From: Jutongia huaianensis
GTDB lineage: Bacteria; Bacillota; Clostridia; Lachnospirales; Lachnospiraceae
Direction: 5' to 3'
NCBI RefSeq assembly: GCF_014384985.1
Contig: NZ_JACRSX010000013.1
Span: 31,232-95,231 of the forward strand
DNA: 64,000 bases
The notes below the pieces were generated by a model that was given only the letters and a program-made list of their open reading frames with translations, did not search any database and was not told the origin of the DNA. Shown here in pieces: positions 34,861 to 44,701 of this stretch (position 1 is the first letter of the stretch; every line of letters starts with the position of its first letter). The position numbers and the translations under genes were made by a program.

Positions 34861-35358
34861 TTGACGAAACGTGAGGAGTACGAGACACGGGCTGAGAAAA
34901 TGCTGGAGCCATTGATGGAAGAAAACGGCTTTGAACTGGTTGACGTGGAGTATGTCAAGGAAGCTGGTCAGTGGTATCTGCGTGCTTATGTGGACAAAGA
35001 GGGTGGAATTACCCTTGATGACTGCGAATTGGTAAATCGCGCATGGAGCGATATGATGGATCAGGATGATTTCATATCAGAGGCTTATGTGCTGGAAGTC
35101 AGCTCGCCGGGACTGGGGCGTCAGCTCAAAAAGGACAAAGACTTCAAACGGAGCATCGGAGAAGAGGTTGATGTTCATTTTTATCAGGGAAGAAAGCTTC
35201 CGGCAGGAAGAAATGGTAAGGAAATTTCCGTAAAGGAGCTTACCGGTGTATTGCTGGCATATACACAGGATACTATTACCCTGGAGACAGAGTTTTCACC
35301 TGAGTATGAGATTATGAGGAAAGACATTTCGTCGGTGAAGCTAACCATTAATTTTTAG
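34861..35358 (+). CDS. rimP: Ribosome maturation factor RimP
   Basis: A 165-residue factor for 30S subunit assembly. The blocks ENGFELVDVEYVKE, WYLRAYVDKEGGITLDDC and YVLEVSSPGLGRQLKKDKDF are diagnostic. The start is uncertain: ATG 34855 sits only 2 nt from the GAGG element, whereas TTG 34861 has 8-nt spacing and gives MTKREEYE, which fits the family N-terminus better. It is the first gene of the nusA-infB operon. Confidence 0.92.
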   Translation: MTKREEYETRAEKMLEPLMEENGFELVDVEYVKEAGQWYLRAYVDKEGGITLDDCELVNRAWSDMMDQDDFISEAYVLEVSSPGLGRQLKKDKDFKRSIGEEVDVHFYQGRKLPAGRNGKEISVKELTGVLLAYTQDTITLETEFSPEYEIMRKDISSVKLTINF

Positions 35359-35400
35359 TGAATACAAGTTTTGAAGACTTATATTTAGGAGGAGATAAAA

Positions 35401-36465
35401 ATGGCTGCAAGAAAGAGTAAATCAACAAAGTCAGACCGCACAGAGCTTATTGAAGCATTAGAGGCGATCGAAAAGGAAAAACAGATCAGCAAGGATATTA
35501 TTCTCGAAGCAATTGAGAATTCTCTGGTGGCTGCCTGCAAGAATCAGTTTGAGAGCAAGGCGGACAATATCCGTGTATCCATCAACCGCGATACAGGAGA
35601 GATCAAGGTATTTGCAGATTATGAGGTGGTTGAGGATGATCTTTTAGAGGATCCGACCACACAGATCGGCAAGACAGAGGCTGCTTTGAAGTATGGCAAT
35701 GTAGAGGTTGGCGAGACCGTATCTACAGAGGTTATTCCGAAAAACTTCGGCAGAATTGCCGCGCAGAAGGCAAAGCAGGTTGTGGTACAGAAGATCCGCG
35801 AGGAAGAGAGAAAGGTGTTATATACACAGTACCTTGAGAAGGAGCGCGAGGTGATCACCGGTATCGTTCAGCGTTACAGTGGCAATAATGTTTGTATTAA
35901 CCTGGGTAAGGTGGATGCAATCCTGATGGAGAGTGAGCAGGTGCCTGGAGAGCACTTTAAGCCAACGGAGCATATCAAGCTATATGTGGTTGAGGTAAAG
36001 GATACCACAAAGGGACCACGTATTACGGTTTCCAGAACACATCCGGAGTTTGTAAAGCGTCTTTTTGAGGAAGAGGTAACAGAGCTTCAGGACGGTATTG
36101 TAGAGATCAAGAGCATTGCCAGAGAGGCAGGCTCCAGAACAAAGATCGCAGTATATACCGAGGATCCGAATGTAGATCCGGTGGGTGCATGTGTTGGTAT
36201 TAACGGAGACCGCGTCAATGCGATCGTAGATGAGCTTCGTGGTGAGAAGATCGATATCATTACCTGGAGTGATGATCCGGCTGTACTGATCGAGAATGCA
36301 CTGAGTCCGGCAAAGGTTATTTCCGTCACAGCCGATGAGGAGGAAAAGACTGCCAGAGTTATTGTGCCGGAGAATCAGCTTTCCCTTGCGATCGGCAAAG
36401 AGGGCCAGAATGCGAGACTTGCAGCAAAGCTGACTGGATACAAGATTGATATTAAGCAGGAATAA
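35401..36465 (+). CDS. nusA: Transcription termination/antitermination factor NusA
   Basis: A 354-residue RNA polymerase-binding factor. An N-terminal domain (about 1-130) is followed by an S1 domain (about 135-200, EVITGIVQRYSGNNVCINLG) and two KH domains (about 205-354), including RVNAIVDELRGEKIDIITWSDD and AIGKEGQNARLAAKLTGYKI. It lacks the C-terminal acidic repeats of proteobacterial NusA, as is normal in Firmicutes. AGGAGGAGA is the ribosome binding site. Confidence 0.97.
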   Translation: MAARKSKSTKSDRTELIEALEAIEKEKQISKDIILEAIENSLVAACKNQFESKADNIRVSINRDTGEIKVFADYEVVEDDLLEDPTTQIGKTEAALKYGNVEVGETVSTEVIPKNFGRIAAQKAKQVVVQKIREEERKVLYTQYLEKEREVITGIVQRYSGNNVCINLGKVDAILMESEQVPGEHFKPTEHIKLYVVEVKDTTKGPRITVSRTHPEFVKRLFEEEVTELQDGIVEIKSIAREAGSRTKIAVYTEDPNVDPVGACVGINGDRVNAIVDELRGEKIDIITWSDDPAVLIENALSPAKVISVTADEEEKTARVIVPENQLSLAIGKEGQNARLAAKLTGYKIDIKQE

Positions 36466-36485
36466 TCAGAAAAGGAAGTGAGTCC

Positions 36486-36779
36486 ATGGGAGAAAAAAAT
36501 AGTGTCCGTCCCCGTAAGGTGCCGCTGCGTCAATGCACCGGATGCGGTGAGAGAAAAGAGAAAAAGGAACTGGTACGCATCATAAAAACTCCGGAGGATC
36601 AGATTATGATCGATCTGACAGGCAAGAAAAACGGACGTGGTGCATATATATGTAATTCTACGGAATGTCTTCGCCAGGCGCGCAGACGGAAATCACTGGA
36701 ACGCTCCCTGAAGACGGTTATTCCGGATGAAATATATGAGGAACTGGAAAAGGAGATGGATAACATTGCAGAAGGATAA
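36486..36779 (+). CDS. ylxR: YlxR / RnpM RNA-binding protein (DUF448)
   Basis: A 97-residue protein with the YlxR signature PLRQCTGCGERKEKKELVRI and GKKNGRGAYIC. In Bacillus the family member binds and modulates RNase P. It lies between nusA and ylxQ in the conserved order and overlaps the ylxQ start by 14 bp. Confidence 0.93.
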   Translation: MGEKNSVRPRKVPLRQCTGCGERKEKKELVRIIKTPEDQIMIDLTGKKNGRGAYICNSTECLRQARRRKSLERSLKTVIPDEIYEELEKEMDNIAEG

Positions 36780-37068
36780 GGTGTTAAATCTGATCGGATT
36801 GGCGCAGAAAGCCGGCAAGGTCGTAAGTGGTGAGTTTATGACGGAGAAGGCGGTAAAGACGGGCGAAGCTGCATTGGTTATCTTAGCGGAGGATGCTTCG
36901 GAAAATACGCAAAAGAAATTCCGGAACATGTGTGAGTTTTATAAGGTGCCCCTTCGCATCCATGCTGCAAAAGATTATCTTGGGCATGCCATGGGAAAGG
37001 AATTCAGAGCATCACTGGCAGTTGTAGATAATGGTTTTGCACAGGCAATAATGAAGAAAATGGATTAG
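36766..37068 (+). CDS. ylxQ: YlxQ, L7Ae-like RNA-binding protein
   Basis: A 100-residue L7Ae/L30e-fold protein of the YlxQ group (KVLNLIGLAQKAGKVVSGEFM, then ALVILAEDASENTQKKF). It probably binds kink-turn RNA. The start is TTG 36766 with AGGAGA at about 9-nt spacing; an open frame runs further upstream within ylxR but no other start has a ribosome binding site. Confidence 0.9.
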   Translation: MQKDKVLNLIGLAQKAGKVVSGEFMTEKAVKTGEAALVILAEDASENTQKKFRNMCEFYKVPLRIHAAKDYLGHAMGKEFRASLAVVDNGFAQAIMKKMD

Positions 37069-37084
37069 GAGGTCGTAGTAGTAT

Positions 37085-39937
37085 ATGGCAAAGATGAAGA
37101 TATATGAGATTTCAAGAAGTCTGCAGGGAGCATTTCCTGATCTGAAGAGCAAGGATCTGATCAAGCTTCTTCAGGAAAATGGATTTCAGGTGAAAAGTGC
37201 CCAGAGCAGCATCGAGGATGATGCGATCAAATTTCTTCTGAATAAATTTCAGAACAAAAAGGCAGAGCCTGCAAAGGTGGCAGAGGAGCCCGTAAAGGCA
37301 GAGCCGGTTGAGAAGAAGGAAACAAAAGAAAAGAAAGAGCCGAAGGAAAAGAAAACGGAGGCTGCGAAGACAGAAGAGAAAACAGAGCAGAAGGCAAAGC
37401 CTGTGGAGGAAGCACCGGTGAAGAAAAAGACAGCAGAGAAAGAGACAGAAAAGAAGGAAGCGAAGCCGGAAACTGTTTCAAAAGAACAGAAAGAAGAAAA
37501 GAAGGAAGAAGTGAAGAAGGAGGAGCCAAAGAAAGAAGAAAAAGCTCCTGCGGCGCAGAAGGCACCGGAGAAAAAGCCTGCTTCCGAAAATCGTCCATCC
37601 CAGGATAACCGCCGTGACAATCGCGATAACCGTGGAAACGGTCAGGGAGGAAGAGACAACCGTGACAATAACCGTGACCGTCGTGACGGTGGACGCCGTG
37701 ATAACCGCGATAACCGTGGAAATGGCCAGGGAGGAAGAGATAACCGTGACAACCGGAACCGTGGAAATGGCCAGGGCGGCTACAACCGTGACAACCGGAA
37801 TGGTCAGGGAGGAAGAGATAACCGTGACAACCGGAACCGCGGAAATGGACAGGGCGGCTATAACCGCGACAATCGTGGAAACGGCCAGAACCGTGATAAC
37901 AGAGGTGGTCAGAACGGCGGACGCCGTGATGGCGGCCGTGGAGGCAATTCCTTCTCCGGTATTGATGCAGTAAAGCCTGAGGTAAAGCAGTCCAGAGCAC
38001 AGAGAGCCAAGAACGACTCCAGAAGTGCAAAGCAGAGACATGGCAGAGACCGTGACAGAGAAGAGCCGGAGTACAATCCGCTTTACGGACCGGGCGGACG
38101 CAAGAATAAAAAGAAGGATCCGAACCGTAAGGGTGCATTTATTAAGCCGGAGCCGGTTGTGAAGCCGGAAGAGCCGGAGGATGGCATTCGCAATATCGTT
38201 CTCCCGGAGAAGATGACGATCAAAGAGCTTGCTGACATTATGAAGGTGCAGGCATCTACTGTGATCAAGAATCTTTTTATGCGTGGAGAGGTTGTTACAC
38301 TGAATCATCAGATCACTTATGAAGAGGCAGAGGAGATTGCACTGGAGTACAACTGCATCGCTGAGATGGAGGAGAAAGTGGATCTTGTTGCAGAGCTTCT
38401 TAAGGAGGATGAGGAAGACGAGTCATTGATGAAGAAGAGACCACCGGTTGTCTGCGTTATGGGACACGTTGATCACGGTAAAACATCCCTTCTGGATGCG
38501 ATCCGTGAGACAAATGTAACCTCCCGCGAAGCAGGTGGAATCACACAGCATATCGGTGCGTATGTCACAGAGATCAATGGAGAGAAGATCACATTCCTGG
38601 ATACTCCGGGACACGAGGCATTTACTTCTATGCGTATGCGTGGTGCACAGGCTACAGATATTGCAATCCTTGTTGTTGCCGCGGATGATGGTGTTATGCC
38701 ACAGACCGTAGAAGCGATCAACCATGCAAAGGCAGCAGGTGTACAGATCATTGTAGCAGTGAACAAGATTGATAAGCCAAGTGCCAATGTAGAGCGTGTA
38801 AAACAGGAGTTGGTAGAGTATGAGCTTATCGCTGAGGACTGGGGCGGAGATACTGTATTTGTACCGGTTTCCGCACATACCGGCGAAGGTATCGACCAGC
38901 TTCTGGAGATGATCATTCTGACAGCAGAGGTAGAGGAGCTTAAGGCAAATCCTGACCGTCTGGCAAGAGGTGTTGTCATTGAGGCGAAGTTAGATAAGGG
39001 ACGTGGTCCTGTTGCGACAATCCTGGTACAGAAGGGTACTCTTCATGTAGGTGATAACATCGCAGTTGGTGCTGCATATGGTAAGATCCGTGCCATGATG
39101 GATGACCGTGGAAGACGTGTGAAAGAAGCACTTCCTTCTACACCTGTAGAGATTCTTGGTCTTCATGATGTTCCGGATGCCGGTGAGATCTTTATGGCAA
39201 CGGAGAATGATAAAGAAGCACGTAATATTGCAGAGACTTATGTGGCTCAGGGTAGAGAGAAGCTTCTGGATGATACCAAGGCGAAGCTTACGCTGGATGG
39301 TTTGTTCTCTCAGATTCAGGCAGGTAATATCAAAGAGCTCAATATCATTGTTAAAGCTGATGTTCAGGGTTCTGTAGAGGCAGTAAAGCAGAGTCTGTTA
39401 AAGCTTTCCAATGAAGAGGTGGCAGTCCGTGTGATCCATGCCGGTGTTGGTGCTATCAATGAGTCTGATGTCAGCCTGGCAAGTGCATCCAATGCGATCA
39501 TTATTGGATTTAATGTACGTCCGGACAATACGGCAAAGGATATTGCAGACCGTGAGAAGGTTGATGTTCGTCTGTATCGTGTCATTTACGATGCGATCGA
39601 GGATGTGGAAGCTGCTATGAAGGGTATGCTGGATCCGGAGTACGAGGAGAAAGTCATTGCGCATCTGGAGGTACGTCAGACATTCAAGGCATCCGGTGTT
39701 GGTACGATCGCAGGAAGCTATGTTCTGGATGGTAAGATTGAGAGAGGCAGCAAGATTCGGATTACCCGTGAGGGCGAGCTGATCTTTGAGGGTGAGATGG
39801 CATCACTGAAGCGTTTCAAGGATGATGTCAAAGAAGTAGCAGCCGGATATGAGTGTGGTATCGTTGCCCAGGATTTCAATGATCTTCAGGAGGGCGACCA
39901 GATCGAGGCTTATATTATGGTTGAGGTGCCTAGATAA
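37085..39937 (+). CDS. infB: Translation initiation factor IF-2 with expanded repeat region
   Basis: A 950-residue GTPase that delivers initiator tRNA to the 30S subunit. The N-terminal IF2N domain (about 1-55) is followed by a Lys/Glu/Ala-rich coiled region (about 60-170) and then an Arg/Asp/Asn/Gly-rich repeat (about 175-295), with many copies of [14 protein letters not shown] units. IF2N-2 comes at about 375-430. The GTPase follows: G1 [12 protein letters not shown] (about 459), G3 DTPGHEAF, G4 NKID, then domains II, III and IV. The repeat is unusually long and arises from a nearly perfect 78-bp DNA repeat. GGAGGTCGTAG precedes the start. Confidence 0.97.
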   Translation: MAKMKIYEISRSLQGAFPDLKSKDLIKLLQENGFQVKSAQSSIEDDAIKFLLNKFQNKKAEPAKVAEEPVKAEPVEKKETKEKKEPKEKKTEAAKTEEKTEQKAKPVEEAPVKKKTAEKETEKKEAKPETVSKEQKEEKKEEVKKEEPKKEEKAPAAQKAPEKKPASENRPSQDNRRDNRDNRGNGQGGRDNRDNNRDRRDGGRRDNRDNRGNGQGGRDNRDNRNRGNGQGGYNRDNRNGQGGRDNRDNRNRGNGQGGYNRDNRGNGQNRDNRGGQNGGRRDGGRGGNSFSGIDAVKPEVKQSRAQRAKNDSRSAKQRHGRDRDREEPEYNPLYGPGGRKNKKKDPNRKGAFIKPEPVVKPEEPEDGIRNIVLPEKMTIKELADIMKVQASTVIKNLFMRGEVVTLNHQITYEEAEEIALEYNCIAEMEEKVDLVAELLKEDEEDESLMKKRPPVVCVMGHVDHGKTSLLDAIRETNVTSREAGGITQHIGAYVTEINGEKITFLDTPGHEAFTSMRMRGAQATDIAILVVAADDGVMPQTVEAINHAKAAGVQIIVAVNKIDKPSANVERVKQELVEYELIAEDWGGDTVFVPVSAHTGEGIDQLLEMIILTAEVEELKANPDRLARGVVIEAKLDKGRGPVATILVQKGTLHVGDNIAVGAAYGKIRAMMDDRGRRVKEALPSTPVEILGLHDVPDAGEIFMATENDKEARNIAETYVAQGREKLLDDTKAKLTLDGLFSQIQAGNIKELNIIVKADVQGSVEAVKQSLLKLSNEEVAVRVIHAGVGAINESDVSLASASNAIIIGFNVRPDNTAKDIADREKVDVRLYRVIYDAIEDVEAAMKGMLDPEYEEKVIAHLEVRQTFKASGVGTIAGSYVLDGKIERGSKIRITREGELIFEGEMASLKRFKDDVKEVAAGYECGIVAQDFNDLQEGDQIEAYIMVEVPR
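37608..37945 (+). repeat. Tandem [18 protein letters not shown] repeat in infB
   Basis: AGATAACCGTGACAACCGG occurs at 37738 and again 78 bp later, within a run of shorter CGTGACAACCG/GGAAATGG units. The repeat stays in frame throughout. Confidence 0.8.
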
Positions 39938-39976
39938 ATTGAAAGAACGCCGGAATAAGGCGGAATGGAGCTATAT

Positions 39977-40339
39977 ATGAAAAAAAACAGTATTAAATAT
40001 TCCCGTATGAACGGGGAGGTACAGAGAGTTCTGAGCAAGATCATTGCTCAGGATATCAAGGATCCGAGAATTCATCCTATGACCTCTGTGATTTCCGTAG
40101 AGGTAACTCCGGATCTGAAATTTGCAAAGGTATTTGTAAGTGTTCTTGGAAATGATGAGGACAGAGAGAAGACCCATCAGGGGCTTCTCAGTGCTTCCTC
40201 CCATATCCGTTCACAGCTTGCGAAGCAGCTGAATCTCCGTAATACACCGGAGCTTACCTTTGTGATGGATGATTCCATTGAATATGGAATCAATATGTCA
40301 AAGAGGATTGACGAATTAAAGAAAGAGGAAGAACAGTAA
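39977..40339 (+). CDS. rbfA: Ribosome-binding factor A
   Basis: A 120-residue KH-like factor for 30S maturation. The blocks INGEVQRVLSKII-like (here MNGEVQRVLSKIIAQDIKDPR), VTPDLKFAKVFVSVLG and LRNTPELTFVMDDSIEYG are diagnostic. The upstream in-frame ATG at 39965 carries the GGAG that serves ATG 39977, 12 nt on, so the shorter start is used. Confidence 0.95.
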   Translation: MKKNSIKYSRMNGEVQRVLSKIIAQDIKDPRIHPMTSVISVEVTPDLKFAKVFVSVLGNDEDREKTHQGLLSASSHIRSQLAKQLNLRNTPELTFVMDDSIEYGINMSKRIDELKKEEEQ

Positions 40340-40361
40340 AAGCAGGAAGGCGGGTTATCAG

Positions 40362-41312
40362 ATGACAGGATTAAGAGAAATTGCACAGGGAGCAAAAACA
40401 ATTCTTATTGCAGGACATCTCCGCCCGGATGGTGATTGCGTTGGAGCCGCTGCCGCTGCCTATCTGTATCTGAAAAAGATTTATCCGGAGGCACAGATCA
40501 GTGCCTATGTAGAAAAGGTTCCTGAGGTGTATCGTTTTCTGGATCCGGAGCATTCGATATTTGTAGAAAAGCTTCCGGAGGGACCGGTGGATCTGTTCTT
40601 GTCGCTGGACAGCAGTACTAAAGACCGGCTGGGAGAGGCAGAACGCCTTTTTGATACAGCCGGACGTACTGCATGTATTGATCATCATGTCAGTAATCTG
40701 GGGTATGCCAGAGAGAATTTTGTGGAAGCCGGCAGCAGCTCTGCCTGTGAGGTGCTTTACGAACTGATGGAGGAGGAGCTGATCGATACCCGGATCGCAG
40801 AGGCGATTTATATTGGTATCATTATGGATACCGGGGTTTTCCGTTATTCCAATACCTCCAAAAAGACGATGGAGATTGCAGGCAGTCTGATGGAAAAGGG
40901 AGTTCCGTTTTGGAAATATATTGATGAATGTTTTTATCAGAGAACATATACCCAGACACAGCTTTTGGGCAGAACACTTCTCACAAGTATGCGCCTGATG
41001 GATGGCAGGGTGATCGTTGCTACGGTTACCAGAAGAATGCTGGAGTTTTATGGGGCGCAGACGGAGGATATTGAAGGTATCATTGACCAGCTTCGTGTGA
41101 CGAAGGGTGTAGAGGTGGCACTTCTGCTGCAGGAGATCGATGACCAGCAGTATAAGGTCAGTATGCGTTCCAATACATTTGTAGATGTCAGCAAGATTGC
41201 TGTTTATTTTGGTGGGGGCGGTCATGTCAAGGCTGCCGGCTGTACCATGCGGGGGTCACTGCATGATGTAGTTAATAACATTACGGAACATATTGAGTTT
41301 CAGATGGAATAG
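40362..41312 (+). CDS. nrnA: DHH/DHHA1 phosphoesterase (NrnA-like oligoribonuclease / pAp phosphatase)
   Basis: A 316-residue manganese-dependent phosphoesterase that degrades nanoRNA and pAp. The DHH domain shows GHLRPDGDCVGAA (DxD), LDSSTKDRLG and the DHH motif itself in CIDHHVSN. The DHHA1 domain ends with the glycine-rich GGGGHVKAAGC. Its place between rbfA and truB matches the Firmicute operon. Confidence 0.93.
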   Translation: MTGLREIAQGAKTILIAGHLRPDGDCVGAAAAAYLYLKKIYPEAQISAYVEKVPEVYRFLDPEHSIFVEKLPEGPVDLFLSLDSSTKDRLGEAERLFDTAGRTACIDHHVSNLGYARENFVEAGSSSACEVLYELMEEELIDTRIAEAIYIGIIMDTGVFRYSNTSKKTMEIAGSLMEKGVPFWKYIDECFYQRTYTQTQLLGRTLLTSMRLMDGRVIVATVTRRMLEFYGAQTEDIEGIIDQLRVTKGVEVALLLQEIDDQQYKVSMRSNTFVDVSKIAVYFGGGGHVKAAGCTMRGSLHDVVNNITEHIEFQME

Positions 41313-41377
41313 AACTGAAGAGTGTTCCGGATTTGGACGGCACATAAAAGCATGAGTCTCATAGAGGAGAAAACGAG

Positions 41378-42298
41378 ATGGATGGCATTATCAATGTTTA
41401 TAAGGAAAAGGGGTTTACATCCCATGACGTGGTAGCCAAGCTGCGGGGAATTCTTCATCAGAAAAAAATCGGTCATACAGGCACACTGGATCCGGAGGCG
41501 GTCGGTGTGCTTCCGGTTTGTCTGGGGAAAGCAACGAAGGTATGTGATCTTCTGACCAACAAGGACAAAACATACCGGGCAGTATGTCGTCTGGGGGTAA
41601 GTACAGACACACAGGATATGACAGGACAGATTCTGCAAAGGGGTGATTTTTCCCGGGTGACACAGGAACGCCTGAAAGAGGTGCTGGAGAGCTTTATTGG
41701 AGACCAGCTGCAGGTTCCGCCGATGTATTCGGCACTGAAGATCAACGGCAAAAAGCTCTATGAGCTTGCCCGTGAGGGAAAGACTGTGGAGAGAAAGCCA
41801 CGTCCCATCCGGATCCATTCAATCAACCTGATCGAATACCGGCAGATGGAGGGATTGTTTACCATGGATGTCACCTGCTCCAAGGGCACATATATCCGGA
41901 CGCTTTGTCATGATATCGGAGAGAAGCTTGGTTGTTTTGGAGCGATGGAGTCTCTGCAGAGGACACGGGTGGGTGTCTTTACACTGGAAAACGCCTTGAC
42001 ATTGGAGCAGATCGAAGTGTTGATGAAGCAGAATGAGCTGGAGCAGCAGATCCTTTCGGTGGATGCACTTTTTCCGGAATATCCGGCATTTCAGATCAGA
42101 GATGAATTTGCGGCGAAGCTCTCCAATGGAAATCCATTGCTGGAGTTCTTTTTACAGGACTATCCGGAAAGAGTCAATACGACCGGCATTCGGGACCTGA
42201 CGGAAGGACAGGAGTTTCTGGTATATGACGAAAATGGCTGCTTTAAGGCAGTGTACCAAAAAGGGGACAGAGATCTTCGGGTACGCAAGATGTTTTAA
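41378..42298 (+). CDS. truB: tRNA pseudouridine(55) synthase TruB
   Basis: A 306-residue enzyme that makes Psi55 in the T-loop of tRNAs. The opening GIINVYKEKGFTSHDVV, the catalytic block IGHTGTLDPEAVGVLPVCLG with the nucleophilic Asp (about 40), and SKGTYIRTLCHDIG are intact. AGAGGAGAAAA is the ribosome binding site. Confidence 0.96.
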   Translation: MDGIINVYKEKGFTSHDVVAKLRGILHQKKIGHTGTLDPEAVGVLPVCLGKATKVCDLLTNKDKTYRAVCRLGVSTDTQDMTGQILQRGDFSRVTQERLKEVLESFIGDQLQVPPMYSALKINGKKLYELAREGKTVERKPRPIRIHSINLIEYRQMEGLFTMDVTCSKGTYIRTLCHDIGEKLGCFGAMESLQRTRVGVFTLENALTLEQIEVLMKQNELEQQILSVDALFPEYPAFQIRDEFAAKLSNGNPLLEFFLQDYPERVNTTGIRDLTEGQEFLVYDENGCFKAVYQKGDRDLRVRKMF

Positions 42299-42322
42299 AA
42301 GCGGTGAAAGGGACAGATTATT

Positions 42323-43213
42323 ATGGAAATCATAAAAGGTCTTGATTTTAAAATAAAAAACAGTGCGGTGTCTCTGGGAAAATTTGATGGTTTTCACCGG
42401 GGACATCGCCTTTTGCTGGACAGGATCCTGGAGCATCCGGAGCTTCATGCAACGGTGTTTACCTTTGATGGCATTCTGAAAGGGAAGCAGATTTATCTGG
42501 AAGAAGAAAAAAGAAGTCTGCTGGAGCGTCTGGGCGTGGAGCGGGAGGTATTATTTCCGTTCAGCGAGGAAACCAGATCCATGACTCCGGAGACATTTAT
42601 CCGGGAGATGCTGGTGGAACGGATGGACGCAAAGCTGATCTGCGTCGGAGAGGATTTCCACTTTGGAAAGGAACGGCGGGGAGATGTGGGTATGCTGTCA
42701 GAGTATGCGCCGCTGTATGGTTATGAACTCTGTGTATTTCCGAAGATAAAGGAAGACGGAGAGGTGATCAGCAGTACAAGGATCCGCAGAGAGCTTGCCC
42801 AGGGAAGAATTGAGAAGGCAAACCGTCTTTTAGGAGATCCTTATTTTGTCCTTGGAGAAGTAGTGCATGGAAATGCACTGGGAAGAACTATTGGAATGCC
42901 CACAGCCAATCTGCTTCCGGGAGAACAGAAGCTTTTGCCGGTATATGGTGTTTATGCCACGAGGGTAGAGGTAGAGGGTAAGACATATGGCGGAGTGACC
43001 AATGTTGGTGTCAAGCCGACGATTGGTGCAGACCGAGCTAACGTGGAGACAACGTTGTTAGATTTTGAAGGAAATCTGTATGGAAAGCAGATGACGGTTT
43101 ATTTTCTTGATTTTTTGCGGCCGGAACAGCGGTTTGACAGTCTGGACGAGCTGAAGGCTCAGATATCACGGGATAAGGAAACGGCAGAAAAGATATGGGT
43201 GTCCGTCAACTGA
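42323..43213 (+). CDS. ribF: Bifunctional riboflavin kinase / FAD synthetase
   Basis: A 296-residue enzyme converting riboflavin to FMN and FAD. The N-terminal nucleotidyltransferase domain has SLGKFDGFHRGHRLLL and SSTRIRREL; the C-terminal flavokinase has GRTIGMPTANL and GVTNVGVKPTI. It closes the rimP-ribF operon. Its stop codon lies within the right arm of the terminator, and its last 55 bp overlap the end of the convergent MocR-type gene. Confidence 0.95.
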   Translation: MEIIKGLDFKIKNSAVSLGKFDGFHRGHRLLLDRILEHPELHATVFTFDGILKGKQIYLEEEKRSLLERLGVEREVLFPFSEETRSMTPETFIREMLVERMDAKLICVGEDFHFGKERRGDVGMLSEYAPLYGYELCVFPKIKEDGEVISSTRIRRELAQGRIEKANRLLGDPYFVLGEVVHGNALGRTIGMPTANLLPGEQKLLPVYGVYATRVEVEGKTYGGVTNVGVKPTIGADRANVETTLLDFEGNLYGKQMTVYFLDFLRPEQRFDSLDELKAQISRDKETAEKIWVSVN

Positions 43214-44619
43214 CGGATGCCTTTTTTGATCTCGTCCTCGTTGAGACCGGCATAGCCAAGCAGGATCGCCTCCTCCGGATGGTCAGGAATATGATCCGGC
43301 AGATAATGATCCCGGATGCCATACAGGTGGATCCCATGACAGCGGGCATTTTGGATCAGCTTTGACTCGGAGATATCGTCCGGCAGACAGATTGTGACAT
43401 GCATTCCGGCGTGCTCGCCTTGAAGCTTTAAATGGTACTTTTGGATCAGTGGCTGCAGGCAGTCAAGCACCAGATCGTGTTTGCTGCGGTAGAGCTTTCG
43501 CATACGGTTTACATGCTTTTCAAAATATCCGTCCCGGATAAAACGGGTCAGGATCGCCTGATCCACACGGGATACTGTACAGGAGTAGTGACCGCAGATC
43601 AGACGGTACTGTTTCATCAGGTCGGGAGGAAGGATTATGTAGCCCACGCGGATCGCCGGTGCGATTGCTTTAGAAAAGGTACCGATGTAAATAACTCGCC
43701 GGCTGTCCATACCCTGCATGGCGGGAATCGGCTTACCACGGTAACGAAACTCGCTGTCATGATCATCCTCAATGATATAACGGTCCGGTGCTGACTTTGC
43801 CCAGCCAAGCAGCTCCAGCCGGCGTCCGTATGGCATGACGGCTCCCATAGGAAACTGATGGGATGGTGTGACATAGACAAGGGAGCTGGAAGGAGAGATA
43901 GAATCTGTCGTCAGTCCGTTTTTGTCCAGTGTGCCGGGAGAAATGGTCAGCCCATTATTGTGGAAAATATGTGCTGCCTGGGTATAGCCCGGAGATTCCA
44001 GCGTGATGTGGATCATTTGGAGAGACCGAAACACCAGTGACAGCATCTGCAGAAGATAATCTACACCGGCACCTATCACGATCTGATCCGGTTTACAGGA
44101 AACTTGTCGGGAAAGCCGGACATAGCTGCAGATAGCATCACGCAAAGAGGAATCCCCGTTATTATCTCCCAGTAGAAAAAGGGACTGTTCCTCGGTCAGA
44201 ACCTGTCTGGAGAGGCGTCTCCAGACAGAAAAAGGAAAATGACTGATATCAATGTGATCCGGATTAAAATCATAAAGAAAGTTTGGGGAATGGGAAGCTG
44301 TGACTGACGGAGTGCTTACGGATAATGCGGCAGCTTCTGCAGCCGGTTCTTCCGGCTGATTCCGATAGTCTGCCGGATTGATATCACAGACGTAAAAGCC
44401 GCTTTTGGGAGCGGAGTCGATATACCCCTCTGACTGAAGCTGGTAATAGGCTGTATCGATGGTATTTCTGCTGACTCCCAGATTAGCGGCGAGACTGCGG
44501 GTTGAGGGCAGCTTGGCAGATGCCGGCAGTTCTCCCTGCAGGATACGCGTCCGGATCTGTTCATAGATCTGATTATAAAGGGGTGTCCCGGAGTCGGGCG
44601 TTAAGTGAAATGACAGCAT
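43159..44619 (-). CDS. MocR-type GntR/aminotransferase transcriptional regulator
   Basis: A 486-residue PLP-dependent regulator. The N-terminal GntR winged helix (about 8-75, PLYNQIYEQIRTRILQGEL, LPSTRSLAANLGVSRNT) is fused to a class I aminotransferase-like domain (about 105-480) with the PLP lysine in YIGTFSKAIAP. Many such proteins (PdxR, GabR) control vitamin B6 or amine metabolism; the target here is unknown. The start ATG 44619 has GGGAGGAAC upstream, while the frame stays open further. It is divergent from the Na/Pi transporter and convergent with ribF. Confidence 0.9.
   Translation of the reverse strand: MLSFHLTPDSGTPLYNQIYEQIRTRILQGELPASAKLPSTRSLAANLGVSRNTIDTAYYQLQSEGYIDSAPKSGFYVCDINPADYRNQPEEPAAEAAALSVSTPSVTASHSPNFLYDFNPDHIDISHFPFSVWRRLSRQVLTEEQSLFLLGDNNGDSSLRDAICSYVRLSRQVSCKPDQIVIGAGVDYLLQMLSLVFRSLQMIHITLESPGYTQAAHIFHNNGLTISPGTLDKNGLTTDSISPSSSLVYVTPSHQFPMGAVMPYGRRLELLGWAKSAPDRYIIEDDHDSEFRYRGKPIPAMQGMDSRRVIYIGTFSKAIAPAIRVGYIILPPDLMKQYRLICGHYSCTVSRVDQAILTRFIRDGYFEKHVNRMRKLYRSKHDLVLDCLQPLIQKYHLKLQGEHAGMHVTICLPDDISESKLIQNARCHGIHLYGIRDHYLPDHIPDHPEEAILLGYAGLNEDEIKKGIRQLTDTHIFSAVSLSRDI
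43198..43227 (+). terminator. Operon terminator overlapping the ribF stop codon
   Basis: Eleven-bp stem GGTGTCCGTCA / TGACGGATGCC (two wobbles) followed by six T residues. The ribF stop TGA is 43211-43213, inside the right arm, and the whole element is inside the coding sequence of the minus-strand gene. Confidence 0.8.
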
Positions 44620-44701
44620 GTTTGTTCCTCCCGAAGATATGTTTAAACGAATGGTATCATATTTTAAAGGGATAATCAAACGATGGAAAATGAAAACGCT
44701 G

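Noticed and set aside
37608..37945. CRISPR-like repeat array
   Set aside because: The repeats are contiguous, in frame with infB and lack unique spacers of constant length.
37227..38308. Two long minus-strand frames in infB
   Set aside because: They are created by the RDN/GNGQGG and Lys/Glu repeats of infB read backwards; low complexity and no start signal.
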